This document shows, piece by piece, positions 18,136 to 26,541 of a DNA stretch of 53,364 bases. The notes under the pieces were generated by a model. The model saw only the letters and a program-made list of their open reading frames with translations. It was not told the DNA's origin and searched no databases. The position numbers and the translations under genes were made by a program. Every line of letters starts with the position of its first letter. The first letter of the stretch is position 1. Source of the DNA: Acidobacteria bacterium RIFCSPLOWO2_02_FULL_61_28 (GTDB lineage: Bacteria; Acidobacteriota; Terriglobia; 2-12-FULL-54-10); contig MEKR01000188.1 of NCBI GenBank assembly GCA_001767035.1, positions 1-53,364 of the forward strand, given 5' to 3'.

Positions 18136-18309
18136 AGTGTCTCAGTTTGAATTTTCTGGACCGTAAGGGCACGGTTTCAACCGTGCCGTAACAGCGCATT
18201 CTCCAGCGGTTTTAACCGCTGAGGGATGCACCTCAGGGGCTGAAGCCCCCCCGTCGGCGGCGGTTTTCGGCATGGCTGAAGCCATGCCCTTACGTCAAAC
18301 TGAGACACT
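18136..18309. repeat. MITE-like element with terminal inverted repeats and nested hairpins
   Basis: AGTGTCTCAGTTTGA (18136-18150) and its exact inverse TCAAACTGAGACACT (18295-18309) bound 174 bp. A second inverted pair, CGTAAGGGCA (18171-18180) and TGCCCTTACG, lies just inside. Within are GGCACGGTTTCAACCGTGCC, CAGCGGTTTTAACCGCTG and GGCATGGCTGAAGCCATGCC. The 9-mer AACTTCCGG occurs 2-3 bp outside each end (18125-18133 and 18313-18321) and could be a target-site duplication. No coding capacity. Confidence 0.8.
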
Positions 18310-18393
18310 GCCAACTTCCGGTTCCCCTCGAAATTCCCGCCCCATCTGTGGTAAATTTTCTGCAATATGTTTTCATAAACGGAGGAGGTATTT

Positions 18394-19320
18394 ATGCGTC
18401 AGAAAGTAACGGTAGTGGGATCGGGCAACGTCGGGGCTTCGACGGCGTTGCGGCTCGCCGACCGGGAGCTGGCCGACGTGGTGATGACCGACATTCTGGA
18501 AGGAATCCCCCAGGGGAAAGGGCTCGACATTCTCGAGGCCGGGCCGGTGGTGGGTTCCGATTCCCGAGTGCTGGGAACGAACGACTATAAGGACACCGCC
18601 AATTCCGACATCGTGGTGGTGACCGCCGGGTTTCCCCGGCAGCCCGGCATGAGCCGCGATGACCTGCTGATGAAGAACTACGACGTCCTCAAGGCGACCA
18701 CCGAGAAGGTCGTGCAGTATTCCCCGAACTGTATCCTGATCATCGTGACCAATCCGCTCGACGCCATGTGCCAGGTGGCGCTGCGGGTGAGCGGTTTCCC
18801 GAAACACCGCGTCATCGGGATGGCCGGAGTGCTCGACTCGGCCCGCTTCCGGACGTTCATCGCGCAGGAGTTGAACGTCTCGGTCGAGAACGTGACCGCC
18901 TTCGTCTTGGGAGGCCACGGCGATGAAATGGTGCCGCTGGTGCGCTACTCCCAGGTGGCCGGCATTCCCCTCACGGAATTGCTCAATGCCGAAACCCTGG
19001 CCCGCATCGTGCAGCGCACGCGCAAGGGCGGCGGGGAGATCGTCAATCTGCTGAAAGCCGGCAGCGCCTTTTACGCCCCTTCGGCGGCCATCGTCGAGAT
19101 GGTCGAGGCGATCTTGAAGGACAAGAAAAAGATTCTGCCCTGCGCCGCCTACCTCGAAGGCGAGTACGGCATCCAGGGGCTGTACGTCGGGGTTCCGTGC
19201 AAACTCGGCGCGCGCGGCATCGAGCAGATCATGGAAGTCAAGCTCGCCGACGACGAACGCGCGGCCTTGCAGAAGAGCGCCTCGGCGGTGCGCGAGCTGG
19301 TCGAGGTCATTAAGGTGTAG
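18394..19320 (+). CDS. mdh: Malate dehydrogenase (NAD-dependent, LDH-like type)
   Basis: Interconverts malate and oxaloacetate in the TCA cycle (cytosol). The 308-residue product starts [22 protein letters not shown], a Rossmann glycine motif, with the Asp of MTDILEG near residue 35 indicating NAD. Substrate and catalytic motifs are [44 protein letters not shown] and [12 protein letters not shown] (catalytic His). Arginine in the GFPRQPGM loop marks malate rather than lactate specificity. A strong ribosome site (GGAGGAGG) lies 6 bp upstream. The gene stands alone, 84 bp downstream of the MITE-like element. Its last 11 bases overlap, tail to tail, the TPR remnant on the other strand. Confidence 0.97.
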   Translation: MRQKVTVVGSGNVGASTALRLADRELADVVMTDILEGIPQGKGLDILEAGPVVGSDSRVLGTNDYKDTANSDIVVVTAGFPRQPGMSRDDLLMKNYDVLKATTEKVVQYSPNCILIIVTNPLDAMCQVALRVSGFPKHRVIGMAGVLDSARFRTFIAQELNVSVENVTAFVLGGHGDEMVPLVRYSQVAGIPLTELLNAETLARIVQRTRKGGGEIVNLLKAGSAFYAPSAAIVEMVEAILKDKKKILPCAAYLEGEYGIQGLYVGVPCKLGARGIEQIMEVKLADDERAALQKSASAVRELVEVIKV

Positions 19321-19537
19321 CCGGTCCCGCGGCGCGGATGGCCTGGGCGCGCGCTTCCAGTTGCTCGGCTTCGCTGGCGCGGTTCGTTTGGCGCAGCAGC
19401 AGGGCGCACTCTTCGAGGCTCGCGGCCACGTTCGGGTGATCGGGGCCGAAGGCGCGTTCCAGAATTCCCAGGACGTGCCGAGAGAGCCGCTCCGCGAGGG
19501 GGTACTTGCCTTCCGAAGGAGGGCACGGCCGCGTCAT
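19310..19537 (-). pseudogene. Remnant of a TPR (kinesin light chain-type) protein
   Basis: The last 75 codons of this minus-strand frame encode TPR sequence: SEGKYPLAERLSRHVLGILE, AFGPDHPNVAASLEECALLL and RASEAEQLEARAQAIRA. The GPDHPxVAxSL motif is typical of kinesin-light-chain-like repeats, which normally occur in long arrays. Upstream in the same frame the sequence loses all TPR character, so only one and a half repeats survive. It is most likely the 3' end of a degraded gene cut by rearrangement next to the receptor gene. A small functional protein is possible but less likely. Confidence 0.55.
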
Positions 19538-19695
19538 CAGCGGCAGGCGCGCGATACAGGAACCATGAAACCACAGTAGGGGAAAATCCCCCTTCTTCAA
19601 AAATTGATCCAGGTGACAGTTGGAGCTGCAAGAAATCCGTCCCCCTGCTCCAAGTAAGACACTCACAGAAATCTCTACCCATCGGAGACGGATTT

Positions 19696-22632
19696 ATGAG
19701 AAACTGTGTTGGTATCCTTACGAATCCTGGTGGCAGCCGCCGGCGGGACGGGTGTGCGCCAAATGGGGGGCCTGTGAGACGGTTGCGACTACTTTCCTGT
19801 TTTGTGTTCCTGAGCGCCATGGTGTTGTTCCTGGTGTCGAGCGCCTGGGCGGCCACGGTTGCCGGACGCGTTTCGGACCCGGAAGGCGCGCCCATTCCCG
19901 GCGCGCAGGTGATCGCGCAAGGCCCGGAGGCCGGCGTCTCGAAGACAGCCGTCACGCGGGAGGACGGCAGCTTTTCGCTCGACCCGCTGCCGGCCGGCGT
20001 CTACACGCTCACCGTGCGCCGCGCGGGATTCGCGGAGCTGGTGCAGCAGAACGTCCCGGTGGGCGAAAACGGGGACTCGGTCCAGCTCAATCTGCGGTTG
20101 CGCTCCAACCGAGAGCAGGCCGTGAGCATGGGGATGGAGGAACTCAACCCCAACATCTTCATCGTCAAGCTCGATACCAATGAGATCGTCCGGCAACTCA
20201 GCACGCGCGGCGCCAACACCCAACTGGTCACCGAATTTCGCCCGCAGGAAAATTCCTTCGGCGCTCCCTATGGCTACCCGCTGCGGCGGGTCGAGTTGGC
20301 GCGGCCCGGAGGGCTCCTCCGCAGTTTTCACGGCTCGCTCTACGAAACGCACCAGAACAGCTCCCTGAACGCCCGCTCCTTCTTCACGGTGGGGGACCTT
20401 CTGCCTTCGCGGCGCAACGATTACGGCGCGTCCGTGGGCGGGCCGCTCGTGAGAGACAAATTGTCCACCGACTTTGCCTGGAGCCAGACGCGCGATTCCG
20501 GCTACGTCAACGGCAACATTCAGGTGCCCCTGCTGGAAGAGCGGATTCCGCGCTCGGCCGATCCGGCCACCAACGCCCTGATCGCCCGCCTGCTCACGGC
20601 TTATCCGAACCAACTGCCGAACCTGCCGAGTGTCGCCGCGCGGCAACTGAATACGAATGCACCGCGCGACGTCCGCAGCACGGGCTTCTCTACGCGCCTG
20701 GACTACCGGCCCCGCACGGCCGACCAGGTTGCCTTCGAACAGCGGTACTACGACGTGACCGAGGACCCTTTTGAGCTGGTGATCGGGCAGAACCCGATGA
20801 CCTTCCTGCGCCCCCAGAGCTATCACTTGACGCACAGCCATACGTTCTCGCCGCGCACGGTGTCCCGCCTGGGACTCAACTACGACCGCCTCGCGGTGTC
20901 TCTCGATGTCACCGACCGGTACAAGAATTTGCTCGCGCCGCTGGGATTGGCGACCGTCCCTGAGATCACCTTCGGGCGCAACGGCGATTTAACCGGCCTC
21001 GGTCCCGGCACGAATTATCCGCGACGCCGGATTGAGAACCGCTTCCACGTCGCGCCGGAGATCACGCAGGCGCGGGGCGATCATACGCTCGCCTTCGGAT
21101 TCCTGGTCTCGCGGTATCAGATCAACGATTTGCAGAGCGAGAATTCCCGCGGCGTCTTTGATTACACCCGGAACTTCGGACGCTCCGCCGTGGAGAACTT
21201 TCTGCTCGGACGGCCGAGTTCGTTCAAGATCAATCTGGGGGATTTCTACCGGGGATTCCGCAACTGGGAACAGGCCGTCTATTTCCAGGACCGCATCCGC
21301 TTGCGTCCCAACCTGACGATCTCGCTCGGCATGCGCTATGAGATGATGACGGCGCCGGTCGAAGTCAACAATCTGACTCCGATCACCTACCGGACCGATG
21401 CCAATAATTTTGCGCCGCACTTCGGCTTTGCGTGGAACCCGCGCGGAGGAAAGACGGCCATCCGCGGCGGCTACGGAGTCAGCTTTGGCGCGCTGTTCCC
21501 CTTGCTCTACCAGCGTGCGCGCTTCAATCCGCCGGCCGTCAAGGTGATTTCCGTGGACAACAATCCGAGCCTGGTCAATCCCCTGCAAGGGCTCGATCTC
21601 TCGAGCAGCGGGAACGAACGCTCCGGGCTGAACGCGCTCAGTCCCGACCTGGTTGTGCCGTACACGCACCTGTACACGCTGTCGGTCGAGCGCGAGCTGC
21701 CGGCGGGCCTGTTCTTCCGCGTGGGCTACATGGGCAGCCGCACGATGAAGCTCCCCTGGGAGGTGATTACCAACCGCGCGGAGCCGGACCCCGATCCGCG
21801 CCGCAACATCACCGCCACCATCAACGAGCGGCGGCCCGATCCGCGGTATCTGGAGATTGACACCGTCACCAACGGCGCCACCGCGTACTATGATTCGCTG
21901 AATGTTTCCGTCGAGAAGCGCCTCAGCCGGACCATGACCTGGAGCGCCCGCTACGTGTTCAGCAAAGTCATGGACACGGGCGACACCACCTTTGCCGACA
22001 TCGGCACCGGACGCCACAAGAGCATGATGCCGTACGATATCGTCGGCGACTTGAAAGGGGTCTCGCAGTTTGATACACCGCAGGCGCTCACCCTCACCTA
22101 CCGCTTCCAGCTCCCGGCATTCGGCGGGCAGGGCGTTCTGGCGCACGCGCTGGGCGGATGGAGATTCCTGGGCACCTATTCCTACCGCACCGGCGTGCCG
22201 TACATGCTCCATACCGGCTCCGATGCTCCCGGCTTCGGCAACGTGGACGGCGTGGGACAGGACCGGCCTCACATCTTGAACCCCAGCATCCTCGGCAAGG
22301 GAATCAACCATCCGGACACGTCTCAGTCCATCCTGCGCCGGGAGTACTTCGACCCGAACATCCCCGTCGGCGGACGCGGGAATCTGGGCTTTGACACGTT
22401 TCGGCTGGACGGCACCAACAATTTGAATTTCGCCGTGGAACGGGAATTCGCTCTCCGCAAAGGCGGCGACCAGTTGCCCGCGCTCCAGTTCCGCTCGGAA
22501 TTTTTCAATTTCCTGAATCACCCGCAGTTTGACACCTACGCTCCGCACTGGGGCAACGAAATCTTCGGAAAAATCACCAATACCGTCAACCGGGGCCGCA
22601 TCATCCAGTTCCTTCTGCGAGTGCGGTTTTAG
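19696..22632 (+). CDS. TonB-dependent receptor-like outer-membrane protein, Oar type
   Basis: A 978-residue outer-membrane beta-barrel of the type very abundant in Acidobacteria, thought to take up large substrates. A signal segment (about residues 30-52, LLSCFVFLSAMVLFLVSSAWA) is followed by a carboxypeptidase regulatory-like domain (ATVAGRVSDPEGAPIPGAQV to RRAGFAELVQQ). Long barrel sequence follows with Oar-like motifs (FHGSLYETHQN, DYGASVGGPLVRDK, PNLTISLGMRYE, YDSLNVSVEKRLSRTM, FRSEFFNFLNHPQFD) and a C-terminal Phe typical of barrel proteins. The usual plug domain seems very short (about residues 150-205). The start is ATG 19696 (GGAG upstream) or GTG 19774, which is closer to the signal. 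No TonB or ExbBD gene is nearby. Confidence 0.9.
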   Translation: MRNCVGILTNPGGSRRRDGCAPNGGPVRRLRLLSCFVFLSAMVLFLVSSAWAATVAGRVSDPEGAPIPGAQVIAQGPEAGVSKTAVTREDGSFSLDPLPAGVYTLTVRRAGFAELVQQNVPVGENGDSVQLNLRLRSNREQAVSMGMEELNPNIFIVKLDTNEIVRQLSTRGANTQLVTEFRPQENSFGAPYGYPLRRVELARPGGLLRSFHGSLYETHQNSSLNARSFFTVGDLLPSRRNDYGASVGGPLVRDKLSTDFAWSQTRDSGYVNGNIQVPLLEERIPRSADPATNALIARLLTAYPNQLPNLPSVAARQLNTNAPRDVRSTGFSTRLDYRPRTADQVAFEQRYYDVTEDPFELVIGQNPMTFLRPQSYHLTHSHTFSPRTVSRLGLNYDRLAVSLDVTDRYKNLLAPLGLATVPEITFGRNGDLTGLGPGTNYPRRRIENRFHVAPEITQARGDHTLAFGFLVSRYQINDLQSENSRGVFDYTRNFGRSAVENFLLGRPSSFKINLGDFYRGFRNWEQAVYFQDRIRLRPNLTISLGMRYEMMTAPVEVNNLTPITYRTDANNFAPHFGFAWNPRGGKTAIRGGYGVSFGALFPLLYQRARFNPPAVKVISVDNNPSLVNPLQGLDLSSSGNERSGLNALSPDLVVPYTHLYTLSVERELPAGLFFRVGYMGSRTMKLPWEVITNRAEPDPDPRRNITATINERRPDPRYLEIDTVTNGATAYYDSLNVSVEKRLSRTMTWSARYVFSKVMDTGDTTFADIGTGRHKSMMPYDIVGDLKGVSQFDTPQALTLTYRFQLPAFGGQGVLAHALGGWRFLGTYSYRTGVPYMLHTGSDAPGFGNVDGVGQDRPHILNPSILGKGINHPDTSQSILRREYFDPNIPVGGRGNLGFDTFRLDGTNNLNFAVEREFALRKGGDQLPALQFRSEFFNFLNHPQFDTYAPHWGNEIFGKITNTVNRGRIIQFLLRVRF

Positions 22633-22669
22633 GGCTGTATCACAATTGCTGTATAGCAGGTTCGCCGAG

Positions 22670-22759
22670 GTAGCCACGGCACGTTTTCTGTGCCGTGGGC
22701 TTTTGGCCGTGGGCTTTTGTCGGAACGAACCCACGGCATCAAGAACCTGCCGTGGCTAC
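22670..22759. repeat. Inverted pair of REP elements (BIME) after the receptor gene
   Basis: The forward REP has GTAG (22670-22673), CCACGGCAC (22674-22682), a 7-nt loop, GTGCCGTGG (22690-22698) and GCTTTT. The reverse REP has CCACGGC (22731-22737) pairing with GCCGTGG (22749-22755), then CTAC (22756-22759). The arrangement is the same as upstream of the RAYT gene. Confidence 0.85.
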
Positions 22760-22821
22760 TCCCATTCCCGAATCCCCTGCCGCTTGCGCGATGAGCGCGC
22801 TACTGCTACACTCGCCTCACT

Positions 22822-24663
22822 TTGCCGGACCAGTCTGCTTCAATCCGGCTGCCGCTGCGCGACGATGCCGATGCGCGCGTCGCGGAATTGCTGCGCAACA
22901 TTGCCGAAGCCTGCCGCCGCCAATCGAGCGAAGACTACAATCAATCGAACAAGCGGTTAGCGGAAGAATTTCTGGCGCAGATTGAGCGCGATTTCCCCGG
23001 CCGCTGCATAGCGCGCCGCCAGCCGATCCCGACCTTTCACATTCGTACCACGGACTCGAACTACATCTTCACCGTGCCGGGGCGCTCGGAGAATGAGCTG
23101 GTTCTGGTGGCGCACTTCGACACCTGGCGCGGGCCGGGGGCCGACGACAACACCACCGGCGAGGAGGTCTTGAAGCAATACCTGCTCGAAGACCTGCGGC
23201 GGGCGGAGCCGCCTCCGCTGACGCATACTTACATTTTGGCAGGGTCGGAGGAATGCGGACTGATCGGGTTCGTATCGCAATGCCTGCTCGCCGCCGGTTT
23301 GGTGGCGGCGAATCTCTCCTACCAATCCGGCAGCGTGATCGAAGCGCTGATCGCGCTGATTGCCATTCCGCTCGCCAAGTACCGCTTTGGCGTGGCCGGC
23401 TCGCGCGTCTATGTCCAGAGCCTCAGCCCGGACGAGCTGGCGCGGACGCAGGCCGTCATTGCCGTGGACTCGGTCGGCGAAGGGCGCATGTATGTCCCCA
23501 GCACGAGCCTGGGCGCCGATTTTGTGCGCGCCTTCATTCCGTTCCCCGGCTACGACCGCTTGAATGACTTGCTCGAAGAAGCCGCCCATCTGCACGGCAT
23601 CAAGTACAACCGCTTTCTCTCGGGCGGCACCACGGACCACGTCTCGTGGCTCGAAGTCAACAACAGCCTCCTCGATTGGGTTCGGGAACACCTCGGAGGA
23701 AAGAAAAAATTAAAGGTCCCGGCGGCGGCGCTCATTACGATGTGTCCCGGCAAGGCCTCGCCGTTTGTCTTTGGCGGCAAGATTCACACGCCGGCCGATA
23801 CGGCCGACCGCGTCTACCCCGAGCCGCTGCGCCAGACGCTCCACGTCCTCGACTACTTCTTCCACATCTTCGAAGGAGGCGCGAAACCGAGCGAGCCTCG
23901 CACGCCGGAGGACTGCCACTACGCCCGCCTCTACGCCGCCGGGAGCGAGACCTATCTCGTGCTCAAAGACGCCGTCGAGCCGAATCGCCGCAACCTGAAC
24001 ATGATCTACCGCGTCGAGGCCGGGATCACCGAGGACGGGCCAAACCGCGTCGCCCGCGTCCGCATCGGAGCGTGTGTTAGGTGGGGCGTGGAGACTTCGA
24101 TGGACGAAGAGATCGCAAACTTCCTGGCGGGGAAAGAAAATCCGAGCCGCGATTCCGAGCCGCGACCCACGGCAAGCCGGGGCAGGCCGCAAGGGAGCGG
24201 TGGTTTGAATCCGAGCCGCGACCGTGAGCGAGCGGTCCTGACTGCCTGCCGGCGCATTCCACTTACAGAAATTCACGTTGAAAACGGCCCCACGTTCTGG
24301 CGGCGGTTTGGGTTGATTCGGAGCCTGCGGGCGGCGGCGCATTCGGTTGTCGGCCACGTCGCGGAGTGGATGGGCCGCTACAGCTTCCTGATTTACTTTC
24401 TCGCCGCCTACCTGGTTGCGGAAGCGTTCAACATGGCGATGGACGCCGCGTTCTGGGCTTCGCCAGAGTTCGCCGTTCAGTTCTTCCGCTTCTATTGGGC
24501 GACCATCCCGTTCACGGTGGCCCTGGAATTCGGGCTGATTACATACCTCTTTGTGGTGGCCATTCCGACGGTGATTGACAACAGCTATCGGCATCTCAAC
24601 CGGGCCGACAATCTGCTGAGCCTGAAGCGGGCAAGAAAGCAGGGAGCAGGGAACAGGGAATAG
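22822..24663 (+). CDS. M28-like peptidase with C-terminal membrane segments
   Basis: A 613-residue protein. Residues about 60-360 resemble M28 zinc aminopeptidases: VLVAHFDTWRGPGADDNTTG (first metal His and bridging Asp), AGSEECGLIG (catalytic and metal Glu), VIAVDSVGEGRM (metal Asp) and TTDHVSW with IHTPADTADRVYPE (last metal His). A hydrophobic insert (about residues 165-195) and two or three C-terminal helices (515-590) suggest membrane attachment. The segment of about residues 440-480 is not protein-family sequence; it is an in-frame dispersed repeat (24139-24235). The start is uncertain: TTG 22822 without a clear ribosome site. The last codons and the stop fall inside a seven-base repeat, giving the tail QGAGNRE. 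Confidence 0.82.
   Translation: MPDQSASIRLPLRDDADARVAELLRNIAEACRRQSSEDYNQSNKRLAEEFLAQIERDFPGRCIARRQPIPTFHIRTTDSNYIFTVPGRSENELVLVAHFDTWRGPGADDNTTGEEVLKQYLLEDLRRAEPPPLTHTYILAGSEECGLIGFVSQCLLAAGLVAANLSYQSGSVIEALIALIAIPLAKYRFGVAGSRVYVQSLSPDELARTQAVIAVDSVGEGRMYVPSTSLGADFVRAFIPFPGYDRLNDLLEEAAHLHGIKYNRFLSGGTTDHVSWLEVNNSLLDWVREHLGGKKKLKVPAAALITMCPGKASPFVFGGKIHTPADTADRVYPEPLRQTLHVLDYFFHIFEGGAKPSEPRTPEDCHYARLYAAGSETYLVLKDAVEPNRRNLNMIYRVEAGITEDGPNRVARVRIGACVRWGVETSMDEEIANFLAGKENPSRDSEPRPTASRGRPQGSGGLNPSRDRERAVLTACRRIPLTEIHVENGPTFWRRFGLIRSLRAAAHSVVGHVAEWMGRYSFLIYFLAAYLVAEAFNMAMDAAFWASPEFAVQFFRFYWATIPFTVALEFGLITYLFVVAIPTVIDNSYRHLNRADNLLSLKRARKQGAGNRE
24139..24235 (+). repeat. Composite dispersed repeat inside the M28-like gene
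   Basis: Two overlapping copies of AATCCGAGCCGCGA-type sequence (24139, 24152) lead into GGGCAGGCCGCAAGGGAGCG. A full copy then begins AATCCGAGCCGCGACCGTGA and ends GCGAGCGG (24208-24235). 24157-24235 aligns with 6018-6095 in the SBBP gene, with two short length differences. Confidence 0.85.
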
Positions 24664-24728
24664 GGAAGAAACCGGAAGCAGAACCATTACCGATTCCAGA
24701 TTCCATTTTCTCTAATCCCTGTTCCCTA
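24641..24728. repeat. Seven-base repeat palindrome between convergent genes
   Basis: AGGGAGC, AGGGAAC, AGGGAAT, AGGGAAG (24641-24668) include the stop codon of the M28-like gene. The inverse arm ATCCCTGTTCCCTA (24715-24728) ends one base before the stop codon of the methyltransferase gene on the other strand. It can form a hairpin at both transcript ends, hence a possible bidirectional terminator. Confidence 0.7.
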
Positions 24729-26513
24729 CTACGGCCGATACCGCCGCGAGGGGTGTCGGCACGGAAGCCAATCTTTGCGGCGCAGAGTCCGGACCTGGTT
24801 CCAGTCTTCGGCGCGGCAGGCCGGAAACCAGAAGGCGCTGTCGGCGGCCCAGGCCAGGCCGGCGGCGCCGAGCAGCCGCAGCGGCAGCCGCTTTCGCAGA
24901 GCGTAGTCGCGCCAATCCATTCCCCATGGGAAATCGTGCACAACGCGTAGGCCCGCGCGCCGCAGCAGCCGCGCCAGCTTCCACGGTCCCAGCAGGTGCA
25001 CGTCGCCGTAGGTCTTGTACTCCTGGAGGAAGCTCGGGTTCTTCCAGCGGATGTAGCGGTCTGCGAGCCACACGGGCAGGTACTGCGGCCCGTAAAGAAA
25101 CGTGTGGCCTTCGAAGGGATAGAGCCGGTTCGGCGTGGTCAGCAGCAGGAGGCCGTTCTGCCGCAGCACGCGGCGAATTTCCTGAAGGAAACGCAACTGC
25201 CAGTCCTCGCCGCCGACCAGGTGCTCGATGACGTCGAAGGCGACCACGATGTCAACCGAGCCGTCCGCGAGCGGCAGGCCCGTTCCCGAAGCCCGGATCA
25301 GGCTCGCGCGTTCCGGCTGCGGCAGGCCGTGAATGACCGCGTGGGCCATCTCCAGGATCGCGGGAAAGAAATCCGAGCCAATATAAAACCCCCCTTCTGC
25401 GGTGACGATCTGGCTCAGTCCGCCGGTGCCGCAGCCGATGTCGAGCACTCGCTTGCCGCGAAAATCAATCCGGATGCGGGAGCAGAACGCTTCGACCAGC
25501 TCGAAGTTCCGCGCGAGCGTTTCGGTCCAGTAGCCCACCCACTTGGCGATGGCCGCCTCGTTCTCCCGCCCGAACTTCAGTTCCGCGTAGTGGCGGGCGC
25601 GCTGCTCGAATTGCGACCGGGGAGAAAGTTGCGGCGCCGGCGGCGCTTGCTTGGAATGCTTCCACGGGCGTGGCTTGCGCCGGCGCGCCTGCTCCCAGTT
25701 CTCTCGGCGGCAGGCCGAAACCCAGAAGCAAGCGGGCGCGGCCCAGCCGAGTCCCAGCGCGCTCAACAGTCGCAGGCAGAGGCGCTTGGGGAACGCATAG
25801 TTTTCAAGCGGCTTCCCGCCGGGGAAATCCGGGATCAGCGTGAGGCCGGCCTTCTCAAGAAGCTCCTTCATCTTCCAGGGGGTCAGCAGGTGGACCTCGC
25901 CGTAGGTCTTGTATTCCTGGAGGAAGCTCGGGTTGCGCCAGCGGATGTAGCGGTCGGCGAGCGGGACCGGGAGGTAATGCGGGCCGTAGAGGGCCGTGTG
26001 CGGCTCAAAGGGGTGGAGACGGTTCGGCGTGGTCAGCAGCAAGATTCCGTCCGGGCGGAGCACCCGGCGGATTTCCCGCAAGAAGGCCAGTTGCCAGGAT
26101 TCGCCGCCGACCAGATGCTCGATCACGTCGAAGGCCGTGACCAGGTCCACGGATTCATCCCGCAGCGGCAAACTCGTGCCGGAGCCGCGCAGGAGCTGCG
26201 CCGGGGGCGAATGCGGAAGATCGCGGATAAACGCCTGGGCCATCTCCAGCACCGCTGGATAATAATCCAGGCCGATGTAGGAACCGCCTTCCTCGGTGAC
26301 CACCGAGGCCAGGCCGCCGGTCCCGCATCCGATGTCGAGCACGGTCTTGCCGGCAAAGGCCACCTCCGTTTGCGTCGAGAGAATCTCGACCAGCTCGATG
26401 TTCCGCCCGGCGGTCTCGCGCCAATACTCCACCCATTCCGAAATAGCCGGCTCGTTCTCTTTGCCGAACTTGATTTCGGCGTAATGGCGGACTAAATTCT
26501 CGAAGTTGGACAT
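24729..26513 (-). CDS. Tandem-duplicated class I SAM-dependent methyltransferase (two domains fused)
   Basis: The 594-residue product holds two homologous methyltransferase units, residues about 1-290 and 305-594. Each begins RHYAE(I/L)KFG(K/R)ENE with W(V)xYWxET, then the SAM-binding motif VLDIGCGTGGL (both copies), FDVIEHLVGGE, FLxEIRRVLRxxG, LLLTTPNRLxPFE, ADRYIRWxNPSFLQEYKTYG and VHLLxPWK. The linker (RRRKPRPWKHSKQAPPAPQL) is basic and Pro-rich. Both SAM sites look intact. The ATG at 26513 has an AAGGG site; the frame runs on to 26867 but that part overlaps the divergent reductase gene and has no family sequence. A single unit of about 290 residues is the normal size, so the gene arose by in-frame tandem duplication. 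The substrate is unknown; the units resemble glycosyl/O-antigen-type methyltransferases. Confidence 0.88.
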   Translation of the reverse strand: MSNFENLVRHYAEIKFGKENEPAISEWVEYWRETAGRNIELVEILSTQTEVAFAGKTVLDIGCGTGGLASVVTEEGGSYIGLDYYPAVLEMAQAFIRDLPHSPPAQLLRGSGTSLPLRDESVDLVTAFDVIEHLVGGESWQLAFLREIRRVLRPDGILLLTTPNRLHPFEPHTALYGPHYLPVPLADRYIRWRNPSFLQEYKTYGEVHLLTPWKMKELLEKAGLTLIPDFPGGKPLENYAFPKRLCLRLLSALGLGWAAPACFWVSACRRENWEQARRRKPRPWKHSKQAPPAPQLSPRSQFEQRARHYAELKFGRENEAAIAKWVGYWTETLARNFELVEAFCSRIRIDFRGKRVLDIGCGTGGLSQIVTAEGGFYIGSDFFPAILEMAHAVIHGLPQPERASLIRASGTGLPLADGSVDIVVAFDVIEHLVGGEDWQLRFLQEIRRVLRQNGLLLLTTPNRLYPFEGHTFLYGPQYLPVWLADRYIRWKNPSFLQEYKTYGDVHLLGPWKLARLLRRAGLRVVHDFPWGMDWRDYALRKRLPLRLLGAAGLAWAADSAFWFPACRAEDWNQVRTLRRKDWLPCRHPSRRYRP

Positions 26514-26541
26514 AAGTCGCCCTTCGATTCTACTATCGGTT

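Noticed and set aside
17984..18365. Small frames on both strands through the repeat-rich gap before mdh
   Set aside because: They translate tandem repeats and the MITE-like element and have no independent coding features.
19149..19955. 268-codon minus-strand frame between mdh and the receptor gene
   Set aside because: It overlaps both genes heavily and is in a different frame from the TPR remnant, which is the only part with protein-family character.
20989..22734. 581-codon minus-strand frame across the receptor gene
   Set aside because: A shadow frame; the plus-strand product is a complete outer-membrane barrel with a C-terminal Phe.
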